A stretch of DNA of 64,000 nucleotides. It comes from Micrasema longulum (Eukaryota; Arthropoda; Insecta; Trichoptera; Brachycentridae). The DNA is taken from positions 496,001 to 560,000 of the forward strand of contig JAGVSM010002822.1 of the NCBI GenBank assembly GCA_022494885.1, read 5' to 3'. The notes beneath the pieces were generated by a model. The model was given only the letters and a program-made list of their open reading frames with translations. It made no database searches and was not told the origin of the DNA. A program made the translations under genes and the position numbers. Shown one piece after another: positions 44,066 through 54,554 of this stretch; positions within the stretch are counted from its first letter, which is position 1; every line of letters starts with the position of its first letter.

Positions 44066-44202
44066 TTTGTTTAACGAACAAGAAGTGACGTTTTTATTTT
44101 TCTATTGACATATTCACACACCTGAATCCAGTAGAGTTGCATTCAAGGTTTGTTCTGTAAAGTAAAATAGTTCAACAACCCATTGTAAAATTATATGTAA
44201 TG

Positions 44203-44208
44203 GTGATG

Positions 44209-44240
<32 letters not shown>

Positions 44241-44645
44241 GGATAACTTATATAGCGCCATTTTCGTAACAAAATACCTCAAGGGCGCTTGACAAAATGA
44301 TTCTTATAAATTTGTAATTTAATTAAAATAATTTATTTTGTTGTCACACGCTACGGATTTATTCAAATTATTTAGAGAACAAGTGGGTTTTAATTTTTTT
44401 CCGAAACATCATTTCACTTTCACAGCCTCGCACCTCTGCTGCGAGAGCATTCCATGCCATAGGGCCTGCGACCGCAAATGCGCGTTCACTAAATTTAGTG
44501 CGCTGTTTGCGTAGAGGTATAATAACTTTTCCTCTCGCCGAAGACGTAGCTGATCTAAGCGTTAGACGCCTGTCAGCTAGTTCATCTGGAATGCATAGTT
44601 TCCTTAGATATTCCGGAGCAGAGTTGTGCAGTGACTATACATAAG
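44203..44645 (-). pseudogene. L2-like LINE ORF C-terminus and 3' UTR
   Basis: The minus strand reads LHNSAPEYLRKLCIPDELA, RRLTLRSATSSARGKVIIP, RKQRTKFSERAFAVAGPMAW, NALAAEVR and FRKKIKTHLF. This is the characteristic 'FAVAGP.AWN.LP.E.R ... F...LKT.LF' end of L2-clade ORF2. The 3' UTR 'gtcaagcgcccttgaggtat' ... 'gcgctatataagttatccat' ends in (aat)n, seen as (att)n at 44207-44242. The frame is readable over about 100 codons, but all upstream parts are missing. Confidence 0.85.
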
Positions 44646-44649
44646 CCAA

Positions 44650-44940
44650 TGCAAATGATTGTTCAATATGTTAAAACAACAATAGAGAAATATTCCTTTT
44701 TCTTTTTTACAATTTTAAATTCATGATGGTCTATGAAATATAATAGATGAATTTTTTTTTTACTACTAATTAGTATGATAAAAAACACTTATAAATTTAT
44801 TGTTTTTAATTTTTTTTTTTTTTGTTTATTTTTCCATACTGTTACATATTATGCATGTATTAAATTACATATTTTAAACATTATATTTATTAAACATTAG
44901 AAGAGAAAAAGAGAAAAAATACATATTCTAAAAATAAACA
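44650..44940. other. Nothing recognised
   Basis: AT-rich with a long T-run near 44805-44825. Confidence 0.4.
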
Positions 44941-44944
44941 TAGC

Positions 44945-45205
44945 CTTTAATTCACGCAAAAACGGTCATTGCATTAGCTACGCCCCTAATATGACACGAT
45001 TCATGTAAATTATCAACTTGTTAGTGACCAATTAAATTAAAATAGAACAGCGTTCAGAATCTTGACGTCACAATTATCAAGGCCAAACATGTCGCGTTGT
45101 TGAAAGGACATATTTTTTTTATAATTTATTTTATTAAAACATTTTTCCACAATATTCATATTGATTTTAAAATACAATTGCTTTTTCTAAATCTATTTCA
45201 TACAT
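44945..45205 (-). repeat. Rep-H copy 2
   Basis: Reverse-complement match to 9735-10030: 'cattagctacgcccctaata', 'gacgtcacaattatcaaggc', 'caaacatgtcgc' and the 3' 'aattgctttttctaaatcta' segment. Confidence 0.65.
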
Positions 45206-45371
45206 CTCTATCGGTATTCGTAGAATATGATAATTTACTTTAACCTAACTTAAGTATTTCAAATAGCTAGTCTTAAAAAAAGTAACATTAAAGTGGCGGA
45301 ACCTGTCAGTCAAAAGTGCTTATATTAAAGTTATACAAGACTTTTAAGCATATTTTAAAATTAAAATAAAA

Positions 45372-45780
45372 GACAAGTGATACTTCAATCCACGAATTTG
45401 GAAAAAGCTGGGTTTAATCATTTTCAGACACCCTTATTGACAGTCAGTAGCCTCACTGAATTAGGACAATAAAGAACCCGAACCACAACAATATCAATTT
45501 ATCAACTCATTTGTAACCTAGAAACACTTTATTAAAAGCTCCTTCACACAAAAGTTACTCAAGCTATTATGTAGTTTTGAATCTTATTTTCTTACTCTCT
45601 TGAATAAACACATTGAATTTTATAATTAAGATACCAGTCTCAAAGATGTCACGAAACCGGTGATTGGTTTTTCAAAATTTGTGGATAAAAATATCCCTGT
45701 TATTTTATTTTCATTATAAATTACAATGAACTTCCATCAATAATTTTCATTTACAAACTTAAATGTGTTAAGCATATTGT
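45372..45780. mobile_element. Penelope-type inverted pair, decayed
   Basis: The left piece 'gtgatacttcaatccacgaa' (45377) is inverted relative to the right piece, which reads 'ataccagtctcaaagatgtc', 'acgaaaccggtgattggttt', 'aaaatttgtggataaaaata' and 'cattataaattacaatgaac'. The right piece is colinear with 46857-47010. The hammerhead-like segment has lost its stem II ('gatgtcacgaaacc' where the other copies have 'gatgtcgcgaaagcgatgaa'). Confidence 0.55.
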
Positions 45781-46109
45781 ATTATCAGAAATTTCTTACA
45801 AAATTATTGTTTTTATTTAATGATCATTAACATTATTGTTTTAATAACCTCTGGAACGCTGATCAAACTTTGACAGTATTTATCGCTTGGTCGGTGGCAG
45901 CAATTTTTGTTGTCAAGTTCTGCTGAACTTCGATAAAACCGTATAAATCAAAAAAGGGCTTTTCAATTTTGTATTCATTGAATCGAAAACGAAAATAAAC
46001 TATGCGTATTAGCCATCAAATACGAGAGTTTCGAAGTTAGTGAAAGTAAAAAAATATTTCAGGGTTTGTAGAAGTAGGCAACATCCCCAAAGTTGACAAA
46101 CATTATGCT

Positions 46110-46200
46110 TTATTTAAAACAATGTTTTGAGAATGTTCAAATGTTTGTAAACTGGTTTTACTTCTCAAAAGAGTTATCAAGATTAAAATTTCTTATTAAA
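46110..46200 (+). repeat. Rep-A outer end
   Basis: 'aacaatgttttgagaatgtt', 'caaatgtttgtaaactggtt' and 'gagttatcaagattaaaatt' are the terminal ~80 bases of the family. Confidence 0.7.
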
Positions 46201-46374
46201 TAAATCTATTTTTTAAATTTCCGATATTGTTTTTGTAAAACGTTATTATTTCTTTCGACTAACTATTTTTCCATATTTATTATTATGACTTAATAAGGGC
46301 ACCAATTAAAAATCCATAAGTTCGTGAATATGTAAAAAATGTTACTTAATTTAATACATATTTATTTTACACTT

Positions 46375-46540
46375 ATATCTCAGTATGTACACATACACTT
46401 TATATCTGTACATTAATTCTCCAATGACGTGTCATTCTCGTATTGTTAACTCAAGACAAGATCTGGACTTTTTTAGATTAAGTTTACAATGATTTAAACG
46501 AGCACTAAATAAATATAGTTATATTCGACTGTCTATAAAA
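46375..46540 (+). repeat. LINE 3' UTR/tail fragment
   Basis: 'tctccaatgacgtgtcattc' and 'actcaagacaagatctggac' correspond to 19600-19660, followed by 'gcactaaataaatatag'. Coding part absent. Confidence 0.45.
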
Positions 46541-46708
46541 AAAACCGACATTTGTCTACAAAAATAAATTCATTTGCATAAACATTTGAAGTATCTTCGT
46601 TGGTAATCTATAATTAAAAATTTTTAGTAGAAAATAATTATGTATTATCTGCTTTTCATACGGAAAACTTAATTTTACTTTGTAGATAAAATTAAAGATA
46701 AATTTATT

Positions 46709-47010
46709 ATATAAATAAAACACGACTGATACTTTAATCCACAAATTTGGAATATCCAGTGACCGGTTTCATCGCTTTTGCGACATCTTCAAGACTGGTA
46801 TCTTTATTAAAGAGTTAAATGTATTTATACAGAACAGAGGTAAGGATAGATAATTCAAGATACCAGTCTCGAAGATGTCGCGAAAGCGATGAAACCGGTC
46901 ACTGAATATTCTAAATTTGTGGATTAAAGTATCACTCGTGTTTTATTTATACAATAAATTACAATGACTTTCCATCAAGAATTTTCACTTACAAACCTAA
47001 ATGTTTTAAA
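46709..47010. mobile_element. Penelope-type inverted terminal repeats
   Basis: Arms 46709-46803 and 46857-46952 are near-perfect inverted copies of about 95 bases around a 53-base centre: left 'cactgatactttaatccac'-like text ('gactgatactttaatccaca'), 'gaccggtttcatcgcttttg', 'cgacatcttcaagactggta'; right 'taccagtctcgaagatgtcg', 'cgaaagcgatgaaaccggtc', 'ttgtggattaaagtatcact'. The layout resembles Penelope-like pLTRs. The right arm continues into a family-specific flank ('aaattacaatgactttccat') shared with 45720. Confidence 0.7.
46863..46904 (+). ncRNA. Hammerhead-ribozyme-like motif, imperfect
   Basis: Order: ccagt (stem I), ctcgaaga (core; canonical CTGANGA with an added base), a spare t, gtcgc-gaaa-gcgat (stem II with one G-T pair), gaaa (core), ccgg (stem III), t, c (cleavage position), actg (stem I return). 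The mirrored copy on the minus strand is at about 46755-46798. The altered core argues against activity. Confidence 0.4.
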
Positions 47011-47249
47011 GATAAATGTTAACTTCCCATTGTAATTGTGGCCCAGAACTTGTCTTGATATCCCTTATGTTTGTCAATGCTTCTTTCAATTAATGTTTTT
47101 TACTTTTATTATTTTGTAGTATTTATTCCTATAAATTATTTTAATGGATATTGTCCGCAAATAAACAAATTAATATACAAATAGCCTAAGGGTTATTTCT
47201 TTCTATCCTTCCTAACCGTCCAGTTTGAGAAAATAAGAAGTACGTATAT

Positions 47250-47400
47250 TTCAATTTCAATTTGTTTATTTTTTAAACGTTTGTGTACATTACAAAATAT
47301 TTCAACGGATACATAACACAACAAAATTAATACTTAAATTTAAATATACAGAAATGGTAAAATAAAAATACCCAGCAATTATAAAAAAATAATGCAATCC
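47250..47400 (-). repeat. Probable LINE 3' end
   Basis: 'caatttgtttattttttaaa', 'gtacattacaaaatatttca' and 'acggatacataacacaacaa' resemble the minus-strand 3' tail layout at 16040-16100 (T/A tail, then 'acattacaat'). No protein text is recovered. Confidence 0.35.
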
Positions 47401-47404
47401 TCTC

Positions 47405-47810
47405 TGAACTTTTTTTCACTAATATGAAAGATGTCAATATCCGAAGAGATACGCTTGAGTAAAGATATTATACTATATGGACATATTCATGGTATATCTT
47501 ATAATTTTATACAAAATTTGAATCAAAAGTTAACTCAAAATCTACCCTTTACTATGAAGAAAGGATGGGAAGGAAAGAAGGAGAAACAAAAAACTGAAAT
47601 ATTAGGATAGTGACATATGATTTTAATGTAAATAAAGAAAGGGCGTGTCTGACACTAGTAGGTATATTATTTCACAATCGAGAAACTACGACCGCAAAAG
47701 AGGAGGCAAACAAATTAGAGCAGTGAATGAGTATTAAAAAGTCCCACTGTACTAAGTAAAGTACTTGATACATTGATTATGGCTGTTTATTATTGACTAT
47801 TTATTAATTA
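47405..47810. other. Nothing recognised
   Basis: A purine-rich patch lies at 47560-47620. No repeat partner. Confidence 0.4.
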
Positions 47811-47811
47811 C

Positions 47812-48185
47812 GCCATTGGCTGGTTTAAATGGCCATAATTAAGATTGTGTAACATTCACAATTCCGCTTATGCTTGAACATTCGTATTTTCTCAAATCAT
47901 CTATCTGTAGACTTTTGTTAAGCAAAAAAGATGAAAAAATTATAAATGTGGGTAAGGTTCTTCTGGCAGAATTATTTCAACTGCCCTTACTTACGAAAAT
48001 GCTTTACAATTTTTATTCGTCTTTTCATACCAGTTTAATAAAATCTACAATAGGTCCAAGTGTTTGTAACTAGACTGAATTTTACTCACCAGGGAGCTAT
48101 CAAGATTAAAATTTATAGCAAAAGAGATACCACTTAAAGCAGCCAATGACGAATCATAAGCCATATAAATGCCTAGACTTCTGAA
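47812..48185. repeat. Rep-A, two separated arms
   Basis: The forward piece 47815-47910 ('ccattggctggtttaaatgg', 'gattgtgtaacattcacaat') and the later 48045-48180 ('gtccaagtgtttgtaactag', 'gggagctatcaagattaaaa', 'gcagccaatgacgaatcata', 'aatgcctagacttctg') come from one or two rearranged copies. The stretch between may hold the diverged centre. Confidence 0.6.
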
Positions 48186-48249
48186 AAAGACTGTTTATAC
48201 CTTTGTTCTGAATTATTTACATTTTAATATGATAAATAAATACCGAGGA

Positions 48250-48530
48250 GAGATAAGTCCGTCTTATTGTGTAGCGGTTAGTTAGGTAGTGTAGTGATGA
48301 TCGCGTTTGCCTACCATGCAAGAGGTCTCGGGTTCGATTCCCGACATGGTTGATATGAAATATTGATTAAAAAGGGTGTATTTAAACAAGAATATTTCTT
48401 AGTCTCTGAAACGTAAGACTGATCATCTTACCTTCATGTAACAAAAAATTATCAAGATTAGCTGAGGTGAGTCTACCAATGCAGTGCTCTACGCGTCATT
48501 ATGGGAGGAAAAGGAATGATGATGTTGTTG
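48250..48530 (+). repeat. SINE-C, well preserved
   Basis: 'taggtagtgtagtgatgatc', 'gcgtttgcctaccatgcaag', 'aggtctcgggttcgattccc' (intact B box), 'gttgatatgaaatattgatt', 'gtaagactgatcatcttacc' and 'caatgcagtgctctacgc'. It is the cleanest head in the window. The anticodon-like loop reads ctaccat. Confidence 0.92.
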
Positions 48531-48539
48531 GAAATCAAG

Positions 48540-48690
48540 AAAGGGAAGAATTGTAGAAATATGGACGTTCAAACATATGCAAAATTGTAAATGTTACGCA
48601 GTCTGTAAAGTGGCTACTTAAACCAACCAATTACAGGTCAGAAGCCCTACAAATTCCGAGACTTCTCCATCTATTTTGTAATTTGTTTAT
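48540..48690 (-). repeat. Rep-A fragment, reverse
   Basis: 'ttcaaacatatgcaaaattg', 'acgcagtctgtaaagtggct', 'aaccaaccaattacaggtca' and 'ttgtaatttgtttattatac'. Confidence 0.75.
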
Positions 48691-48694
48691 TATA

Positions 48695-49095
48695 CACAGA
48701 ACAAGTGTGCTCAGAATTCAAATAAGATACTAGAAACTTTATCCATTCGTTCCAATTTCTAGCGGTGGTATTGCCTTCTTGCCAGCTTCTCCAAAATTCA
48801 GTCGATAATCGATACAGCACTCATTAACTAAATCCATACTGTAGTTCTTAGTTCCAAGGAAAGGGCTCCACGTTAAACTTTTCATCCCTACACGAATAAA
48901 CAGCCTCAGGGAAGGAAATAGAAAATTACCAAAATTATACTTGCGTACACATAAGAACAAACGCGCATAAAAAATGTAAGTAGAAAATATGCTTTGAAAA
49001 CTCACATTCTAAAATAGTTAGACAAAACCTTCCTTAAGACTTCAAAAAAAAATTAAAAAATTATAATTTTAGTACTCATTTATTAAAAAACAAAG
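48695..49095. other. Nothing assigned
   Basis: A balanced patch at 48740-48920 underlies an 88-residue minus frame (48739-49005: RVGMKSLTWSPFLGTKNYSM and so on). No family or splice context is recognised, so no gene is called. Confidence 0.35.
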
Positions 49096-49578
49096 TTTTA
49101 TGATAATGTTATTGTTTAACGTTTATATTAATAAATTATGTAACCTACAGACTGGAGAAAAAACAATAACTTTCGCTGATGACACAATACTAATAATTGA
49201 ATCCGAATCTTGGATGAAAGCAAGAAAAAAAGTAAAAAAGGTATCCAACGCATAAAAGATTGGTTAGACAACAATTTACTCACCTTAACTACAAAAAAAA
49301 AACAAATTCATCTGCTTCAGTATCACAAAAAAAACAGAACCTTAAAAATTTTAACTAAAGATCCATTCGTGCATACCAAATACTTTGTGCAAATGTGAAA
49401 ATTTAGAGCAAGTAAATTCAATTAAATACTGAGGGGTTCTAATAGATTCAAATATATTCTAAATTAAGCTGAAAATATCAAATTTTAGAAATATCCAAGC
49501 AAATACGGAAATCAGCATACATTTATAAAAGCCTTAAAAATATCTTGAATGCTCAACTTATTAGACAAATTTACTTTG

Positions 49579-49775
49579 TATAAAGTTTATATTTGAAGCA
49601 CTAACTTTGTGGTTATTCATTATAATAAAATAAATAAAACAACTTTGTTTTTAACCATTAATTTTTATTTTTCACCGACCAGTTTCAAATAAAACAAGCT
49701 TCTTTGTCAAGGTTTACCTAAACCTAATAATAAAAATTAGTGGTTAAAAACAAAGTTGTTTTATTTATTTTATTT
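49579..49775. mobile_element. Penelope-type fold-back insertion with 12-bp target duplication
   Basis: The LINE sequence 'aaatttactttg' occurs on both sides (49567-49578 and 49776-49787), giving a clean 12-bp duplication. Inside: 'gaagcactaactttgtggtt' (also near 53492 and 55168), then 43-base inverted arms (49627-49669 'aaaacaactttgtttttaac'; 49729-49771 'gttaaaaacaaagttgtttt') around a core that on the minus strand reads 'tttgaaactggtcggtg'. Arm layout and core place it with the Penelope-type elements here. Confidence 0.75.
49672..49715 (-). ncRNA. Degenerate hammerhead-like core
   Basis: The minus strand reads 'cttgacaaagaagcttg' then 'atttgaaactggtcggtg', the order of a CTGACGA-like box, a stem II region and GAAA followed by a short stem III and cleavage-site-like 'ggtc'. 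The first box is altered (ttgacaa), so activity is unlikely. Confidence 0.3.
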
Positions 49776-50444
49776 AAATTTACTTTGCTTTTTGCCAAAG
49801 CAAACTATCATATTGCAATTTAGCTTGGGGAAGATGCTCTCGTTCAATCCTCAAACCAGTGAAAATAGATCATTAAGATCATTCTCAAAAAACCCTTGAG
49901 GTACCCAACGGAATATCTATTCGCTAAGTTAAAGATATATTAGATGTCAGACAATTGTTTGTGAGGTGCCTACAACTTAAATTTTATAATTAATTAGTTG
50001 AGGTCAAAAGAGCCCAACAAAATATAAACACTCGTCCAGCTACACAAATTAACTGTATTGTCCCATTTGTATCAACCGCCTTGGGTAAAAAGCAATATAA
50101 TGTAATTGCTTCAAAAATATTTAATGATATATAAGACTCAAAATTTAAAAAAATTTAAATAATAATAACTGCACATATAAATAGTGAAAGGAGAGATTTT
50201 TTTGAAAAAAATATGTTGATCAATAAATGTAGTACTTTATATATTTGGTACACATATTATTTATATTTTTATGTATTTCATTACTTTCCATTTGTTTTTT
50301 TATTATAAATTATACTTTATTATTTATGTTTAAGTAACATGTATTCTTGGCACATATATATACATATTTGTATAATAACGATATTTGATTTCTTACATTT
50401 GATTAGCTAGGTATTTATAATTAAGTGGTTTTAGTTTTATTTCT

Positions 50445-50900
50445 TGTTATGAGTATGAGGTTCGAACCGTCAGAAGGGTCGCAGTGAGTCACATCTTGCT
50501 GGAGGGTGTGATTTTATTAAATACGTATGACCAGTTTTATTTTACCGGCAACACTGCTGACTGGTCCAGTTCGTTTGCGTCCACGTTGCGAACCCTGGGC
50601 AATGGGATCACACCGATGTTATCACAGCAGATAACGAGAGGACGAAAGGCGAGTTTTTGGCGACTTCAAACCAGAACCAACCAGCTAAGGAAGGTAACCC
50701 CGATAGAAAAATCTATCAAAGAAGTCAACGGGAAACCACTCAGGTTTTTTTTTCTCAGGAATTACTATGGCGTGTACATCCAACAAGCAGTTGTCCTGGT
50801 CTTAGAGTAGCGCAGGACCGAGAAATTTTCGCTGTAGTGATTGCCAACGTCAGGAGGACCTGATAAGTCATCACAAGAAGAAGAATATAAGCATAATGGT
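50445..50900 (+). pseudogene. Probable RTE-like LINE C-terminal remnant
   Basis: A GC-richer block between the two facing LINE copies. One frame ends VAQDREIFAVVIANVRRT, stop, in the style of RTE protein ends (AQDR..WR..IA..R), followed by a 'gaagaagaatataagc' tail. Upstream frames (50484-50810 and 50657-50863) overlap in different phases, indicating frameshifts. I do not recognise the part before VAQDR. Confidence 0.4.
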
Positions 50901-50904
50901 TGAC

Positions 50905-51400
50905 ATATGAGAGAAAATGGTAGACATTAATAAAATGTTTGCTGTTTTTTCCTATTGAAACAAAATAGTTGCACAAAATAATTAATCTTTGTTACATCTT
51001 AAACTACATTCATAAGGCTTTATCATTATAAATATATGCTGAATTCGTATGTTTTCATATGTAAATAATACATTGTTTACACCACACATTAATTTGTATG
51101 GAATATGATTATGTCGGCAATTAAGATAGTAACCGCTATTATAGTAAATCCCAGAATGGGAGCCATATATTTACTTAGACAATATATTATGTTATTGCTT
51201 AGGATTTGCACTGTGAGAACAATATTACTTGTTAAAAGACAAATTAGAATTAAACATATTAATTATACGTATGAGAGTTATTTTATGTTAAGCCTTTGAG
51301 ATATGAGATCCAGTGGTTTATGTTATTTTGGATAATATTTTGGGGCAATACAAATGTCTTTTTTCAAAAAAAATGCTTTCATTTTGTTTATTACATTTTT
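50905..51400. other. AT-rich, nothing recognised
   Basis: The frames 51105-51299 and 51313-51513 are AT-driven. The second overlaps the beginning of the next LINE's 3' region. Confidence 0.4.
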
Positions 51401-51404
51401 TTAT

Positions 51405-52960
51405 TTTGTTTCATAAATTTACTGGACATATTAGTATAAATATTTACTACCAAAGAATCTATGTAAAACTAGGGAATAAAAAATTAATACGGAGTGTTTT
51501 CTGGTTAGGATAGTCTCCATCTAACATGGCTCAGCCTGTTCTGAGATGAAATTTTTTTATCTTTTAAAGTATAAGTACTAAACTAAACTAATATAACAGT
51601 AACAAAAAAACTAAAAATACTTTATTACAAATACCTAGCGAATCAAATGTAAGAAATTAATAATCGTTATTATACAAATATAAAGTATATTTACATATAT
51701 GTGCTAAGAATACATATTACTTTAACATAAATAATATATTAAAGGATATTTTAAAAAACAAATATAAAGCATATATTAGTTTATTTTGTTCTTATTTTCT
51801 CTTTACTTTTCTTTAAAATAATAGTTCCTTAAGTTTAACCCAATTTGATTTCTTTAACTCAATATTTATTTTTATCTCTCACTTAATCTTTATTATTACT
51901 GAAATTGATTTAATTAAGCTACACACTTAGTTAATATAATTTATGAAAGATAGTGGAGTTCTATAATTGAGGATATATGTAAAGAATGTTAGCAATGCTT
52001 ACATAAAAATTGTATGTATTTTATGTATCCATGTTGAACTTCCAAATGAATAAAAAAGTAATGTAATACGTAAGAATATAAATAATATATGTATTAATTT
52101 TATAAAGTACTACGTTTATTGATCGAGATATATTTTTCAAAAAAATCTTTCGCTGCACTATTTAAATATGCAGTTTTATTTATTTTAAAATTAGATTAAC
52201 ATTTTGAGTCTTGTATATTTGGCATTAAATGATTAATTATTTTTGGCGCAATTACATTGTGTTGCTTTTTACCAAAGGCGGTTGATACAAAAGGAACAAT
52301 TCAGTTGATTTGTGTTGCTAAACGAGTGTTCATATTTTGTTGGGCTCTTTTGACCTCAGGTAATTGATCATAAAATTGATGTAATAGGCACCTCACAAAC
52401 AATTGTTTTACATCCAATATCTTAAACACAAGGGTTTTTAAAGAATGATTTTCATGGTCCATTTTTGTGCTTTTTTCACTGGTTCAAGGATTGAACAAGA
52501 ACGATCACCCTAAGCTAAATTGCAATATGACAGTTTGCTTTGGCAAAAAGCAAAGTAAATTTTTCTGAGAAGTTTAGCATTCAAGATATTTTATAGGCTT
52601 TTATAAATGTATCCTGATTTCCGTATTTGCTTGGATATTTCTATAATTTGATATTTTTTACTTAGTTGAGTATCTATTATGATCTTTAAGTATTTTATTG
52701 AATTTACTTGGTCTAAATTTTAACATTTGCAAGTATTTGGTATGCATGAATGGATCTTGAATGAAACATTTTCAGGTTCTATTTTTCTTGTAATACTGAA
52801 TCAGATGAATTTGGTTTTTTTAATACTAAAAGTGAGTAAATTATTATCTTACTAATCTTTTACGCATTTGATACCTTTTTATCATTTTTGATTTGCTTTT
52901 ATCCAAGATCCGGAGTCAAATATTAGTACCGTGTCATCAGCGAAAGATACTGTTTTTTTT
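51405..52960 (-). pseudogene. Second copy of the CR1-like LINE, inverted
   Basis: The minus strand from 52950 reads across the FADD region ('cagtatctttcgctgatgac'), the thumb ('cagtttgctttggcaaaaag' in plus orientation, i.e. FALCQSKLS) and the C-terminus ('accaaaggcggttgatacaa' for VSTAFGK) into the 3' UTR. It faces 49100-50440. It lacks the Penelope-type insertion, so it gives the empty-site sequence ('aaagcaaagtaaatttttct'). Many stops. Confidence 0.8.
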
Positions 52961-52964
52961 TTTA

Positions 52965-53485
52965 GTTATGACTTAAGATCTAAATTTATGTGGAATCAAA
53001 GATTGTTTTACCACACATTCGCTTGAAACATCGCATTTCAACAGCATTCGACCCACTTGTTTATTTTTTTCTAATCCCATAATTCGCTCCCATACATAAG
53101 ATGTCTGGATTTTTTAACACTGTCTTTTAAAAGTTATAATATTCTTGAACTGCTATCCTTTTTACAGAGCATCAAAATATACACAAGAGCACGAAGGGTT
53201 TAATTATTTACATGTGAAATAATTTGTAATTAATATGGCGAATTTAATTCTCAGGTCCTTTTCAAATATTCAACGAGTAAGCAGAATACATTGTTCTGTC
53301 TAAGTAACTAATTCCTGAAATGTGCACCTCAGCTGTGATAATGCACTGTTTGAACAATAAACCGGCCATTCTATTAACATGTTTGTAGACTGAATAATAT
53401 CATACTCGCAAATATAAGCAAACCTAATATGACACTACAAATTTATTCTCAATTATTATTTCCATTAAAAGAAAACTTTAAAAAT
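52965..53485. other. Nothing recognised
   Basis: Unassigned, AT-rich. Confidence 0.4.
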
Positions 53486-53489
53486 ATAC

Positions 53490-53530
53490 ATTCGAAGCGC
53501 TTACTTTGAGGGTATTCATTATAATATACT
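53490..53530 (+). repeat. Penelope-type outer sequence, scrap
   Basis: 'cgaagcgcttactttgaggg' and 'tattcattataata' correspond to 49592-49626. No inverted arm follows; instead 'tactgggtggccgaggaagt' begins an unassigned 120-base stretch. Confidence 0.45.
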
Positions 53531-53689
53531 GGGTGGCCGAGGAAGTGACATCTAAAGGTAAAATGTGGGTGCCTCATATTAAGGGGTATCCGTATGTAGC
53601 CCATGTATGTTCCGCGATTTTGCGTAGTTTTTAATTTAAAGATGGTTTTTTGAGGATTTTTTTGTATCTTTTTAAAAATAAATTGTACC

Positions 53690-53745
53690 TTTACGCATAA
53701 ATGCAGTACTCTATGCACTATAAGGTGCGAAAAAGTAACAATGAA
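53690..53745 (+). repeat. SINE-C 3' end scrap
   Basis: 'ataaatgcagtactctatgc' and 'actataaggtgcgaaaaagt'. Confidence 0.6.
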
Positions 53746-53749
53746 AAAA

Positions 53750-54550
53750 AAGTATTTTGTGTTTGTTGAGGTATGAAGTGAGGGATGAAGGAGGTTGCAA
53801 TTATATCAATTGTATTTGTTTCCAAATGAGACAGCAGTAGACCATTGGAAATATTGTTAATTTAATTGTTTATTACGCTTTTGTTATTTTTTGAAAATAT
53901 TTTAATTTCTAATTTCTCCATTTTTTTAAGTTTTCTTTTCGAGATGCAATATCTTTATTTAAAATCAATCATTATTTTCGTTTAAATAATTTGCGACTAC
54001 GGATCTTAATTTTTCTTTAACTGTAATATGAATGTTTAGGTTAATAATGGAATAAAAAATAGTTCGTAAAAAAACTTTTTTACGATTCATATAAAATTAT
54101 ATTAATGAACGATGTTTTATTTAATATAAATTTTATAAGTGTGCAGTAGATAGCATTTCAATCAGTGGGTAATTGACATTGAATTGTAAAACGGTAAGTT
54201 ACTTCCTTACCTTGCTTTTTTAAACACTTAGTGAATATAACAGGTGAGACTACGCACAAAAAAGGCCACCTTGTATAAGGAAAAAATGAAATATGAATTA
54301 CTTTTAAAATTTGAAAAACATAACAAATTATTGCAGCAAAATATTTCCAAACATCCTACGTACAACTATGTAACTGCTTCATCCACGGTTATACGACTGT
54401 TGCGTTTTTGAAATCTACACCTTTGAAACTTTAACATCAGATATTAAAACAATACAAAAAATTGTTGGACCATGTTTTTTTAAACGTTTAAATGTTTAAC
54501 TGCATATATCTAAAACAAAATCCGAGGAATAATTAAGTACGTGCCAGCTA
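53750..54550. other. Nothing recognised
   Basis: AT-rich. A short balanced piece near 54350-54440 ('atcctacgtacaactatgta') has no partner. Confidence 0.4.
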
Positions 54551-54554
54551 CACA

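Larger units (their letters stand above)
49100..50440 (+). pseudogene. CR1-like LINE RT to 3' UTR, interrupted
   Basis: Starts near LQTGEKTITFADDTILII (FADD is RT motif C), then GIQRIKDWLDNNLLTLTTKK; after the insertion at 49579-49775 it continues FALCQSKLSYCNLAWG, then QQNINTRPATQINCIVPFVS, TALGKKQYNVIASKIFNDI and a 3' UTR. Frameshifts and stops are present throughout. The same element in reverse orientation is 51405-52960, and 3' fragments lie at 61430-61545 and 62425-62945. Confidence 0.8.

Noticed and set aside
44207..44242. (ATT)n as a stand-alone microsatellite
   Set aside because: It is the terminal repeat of the L2-like LINE whose UTR follows directly.
48294..48352. Functional tRNA gene
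   Set aside because: The A and B boxes are good, but the acceptor stem does not pair and the sequence continues into the SINE-C body.
48739..49005. 88-residue minus-strand frame in a balanced patch
   Set aside because: No recognisable domain and no splice signals that I could defend, so kept only as part of an unassigned stretch.
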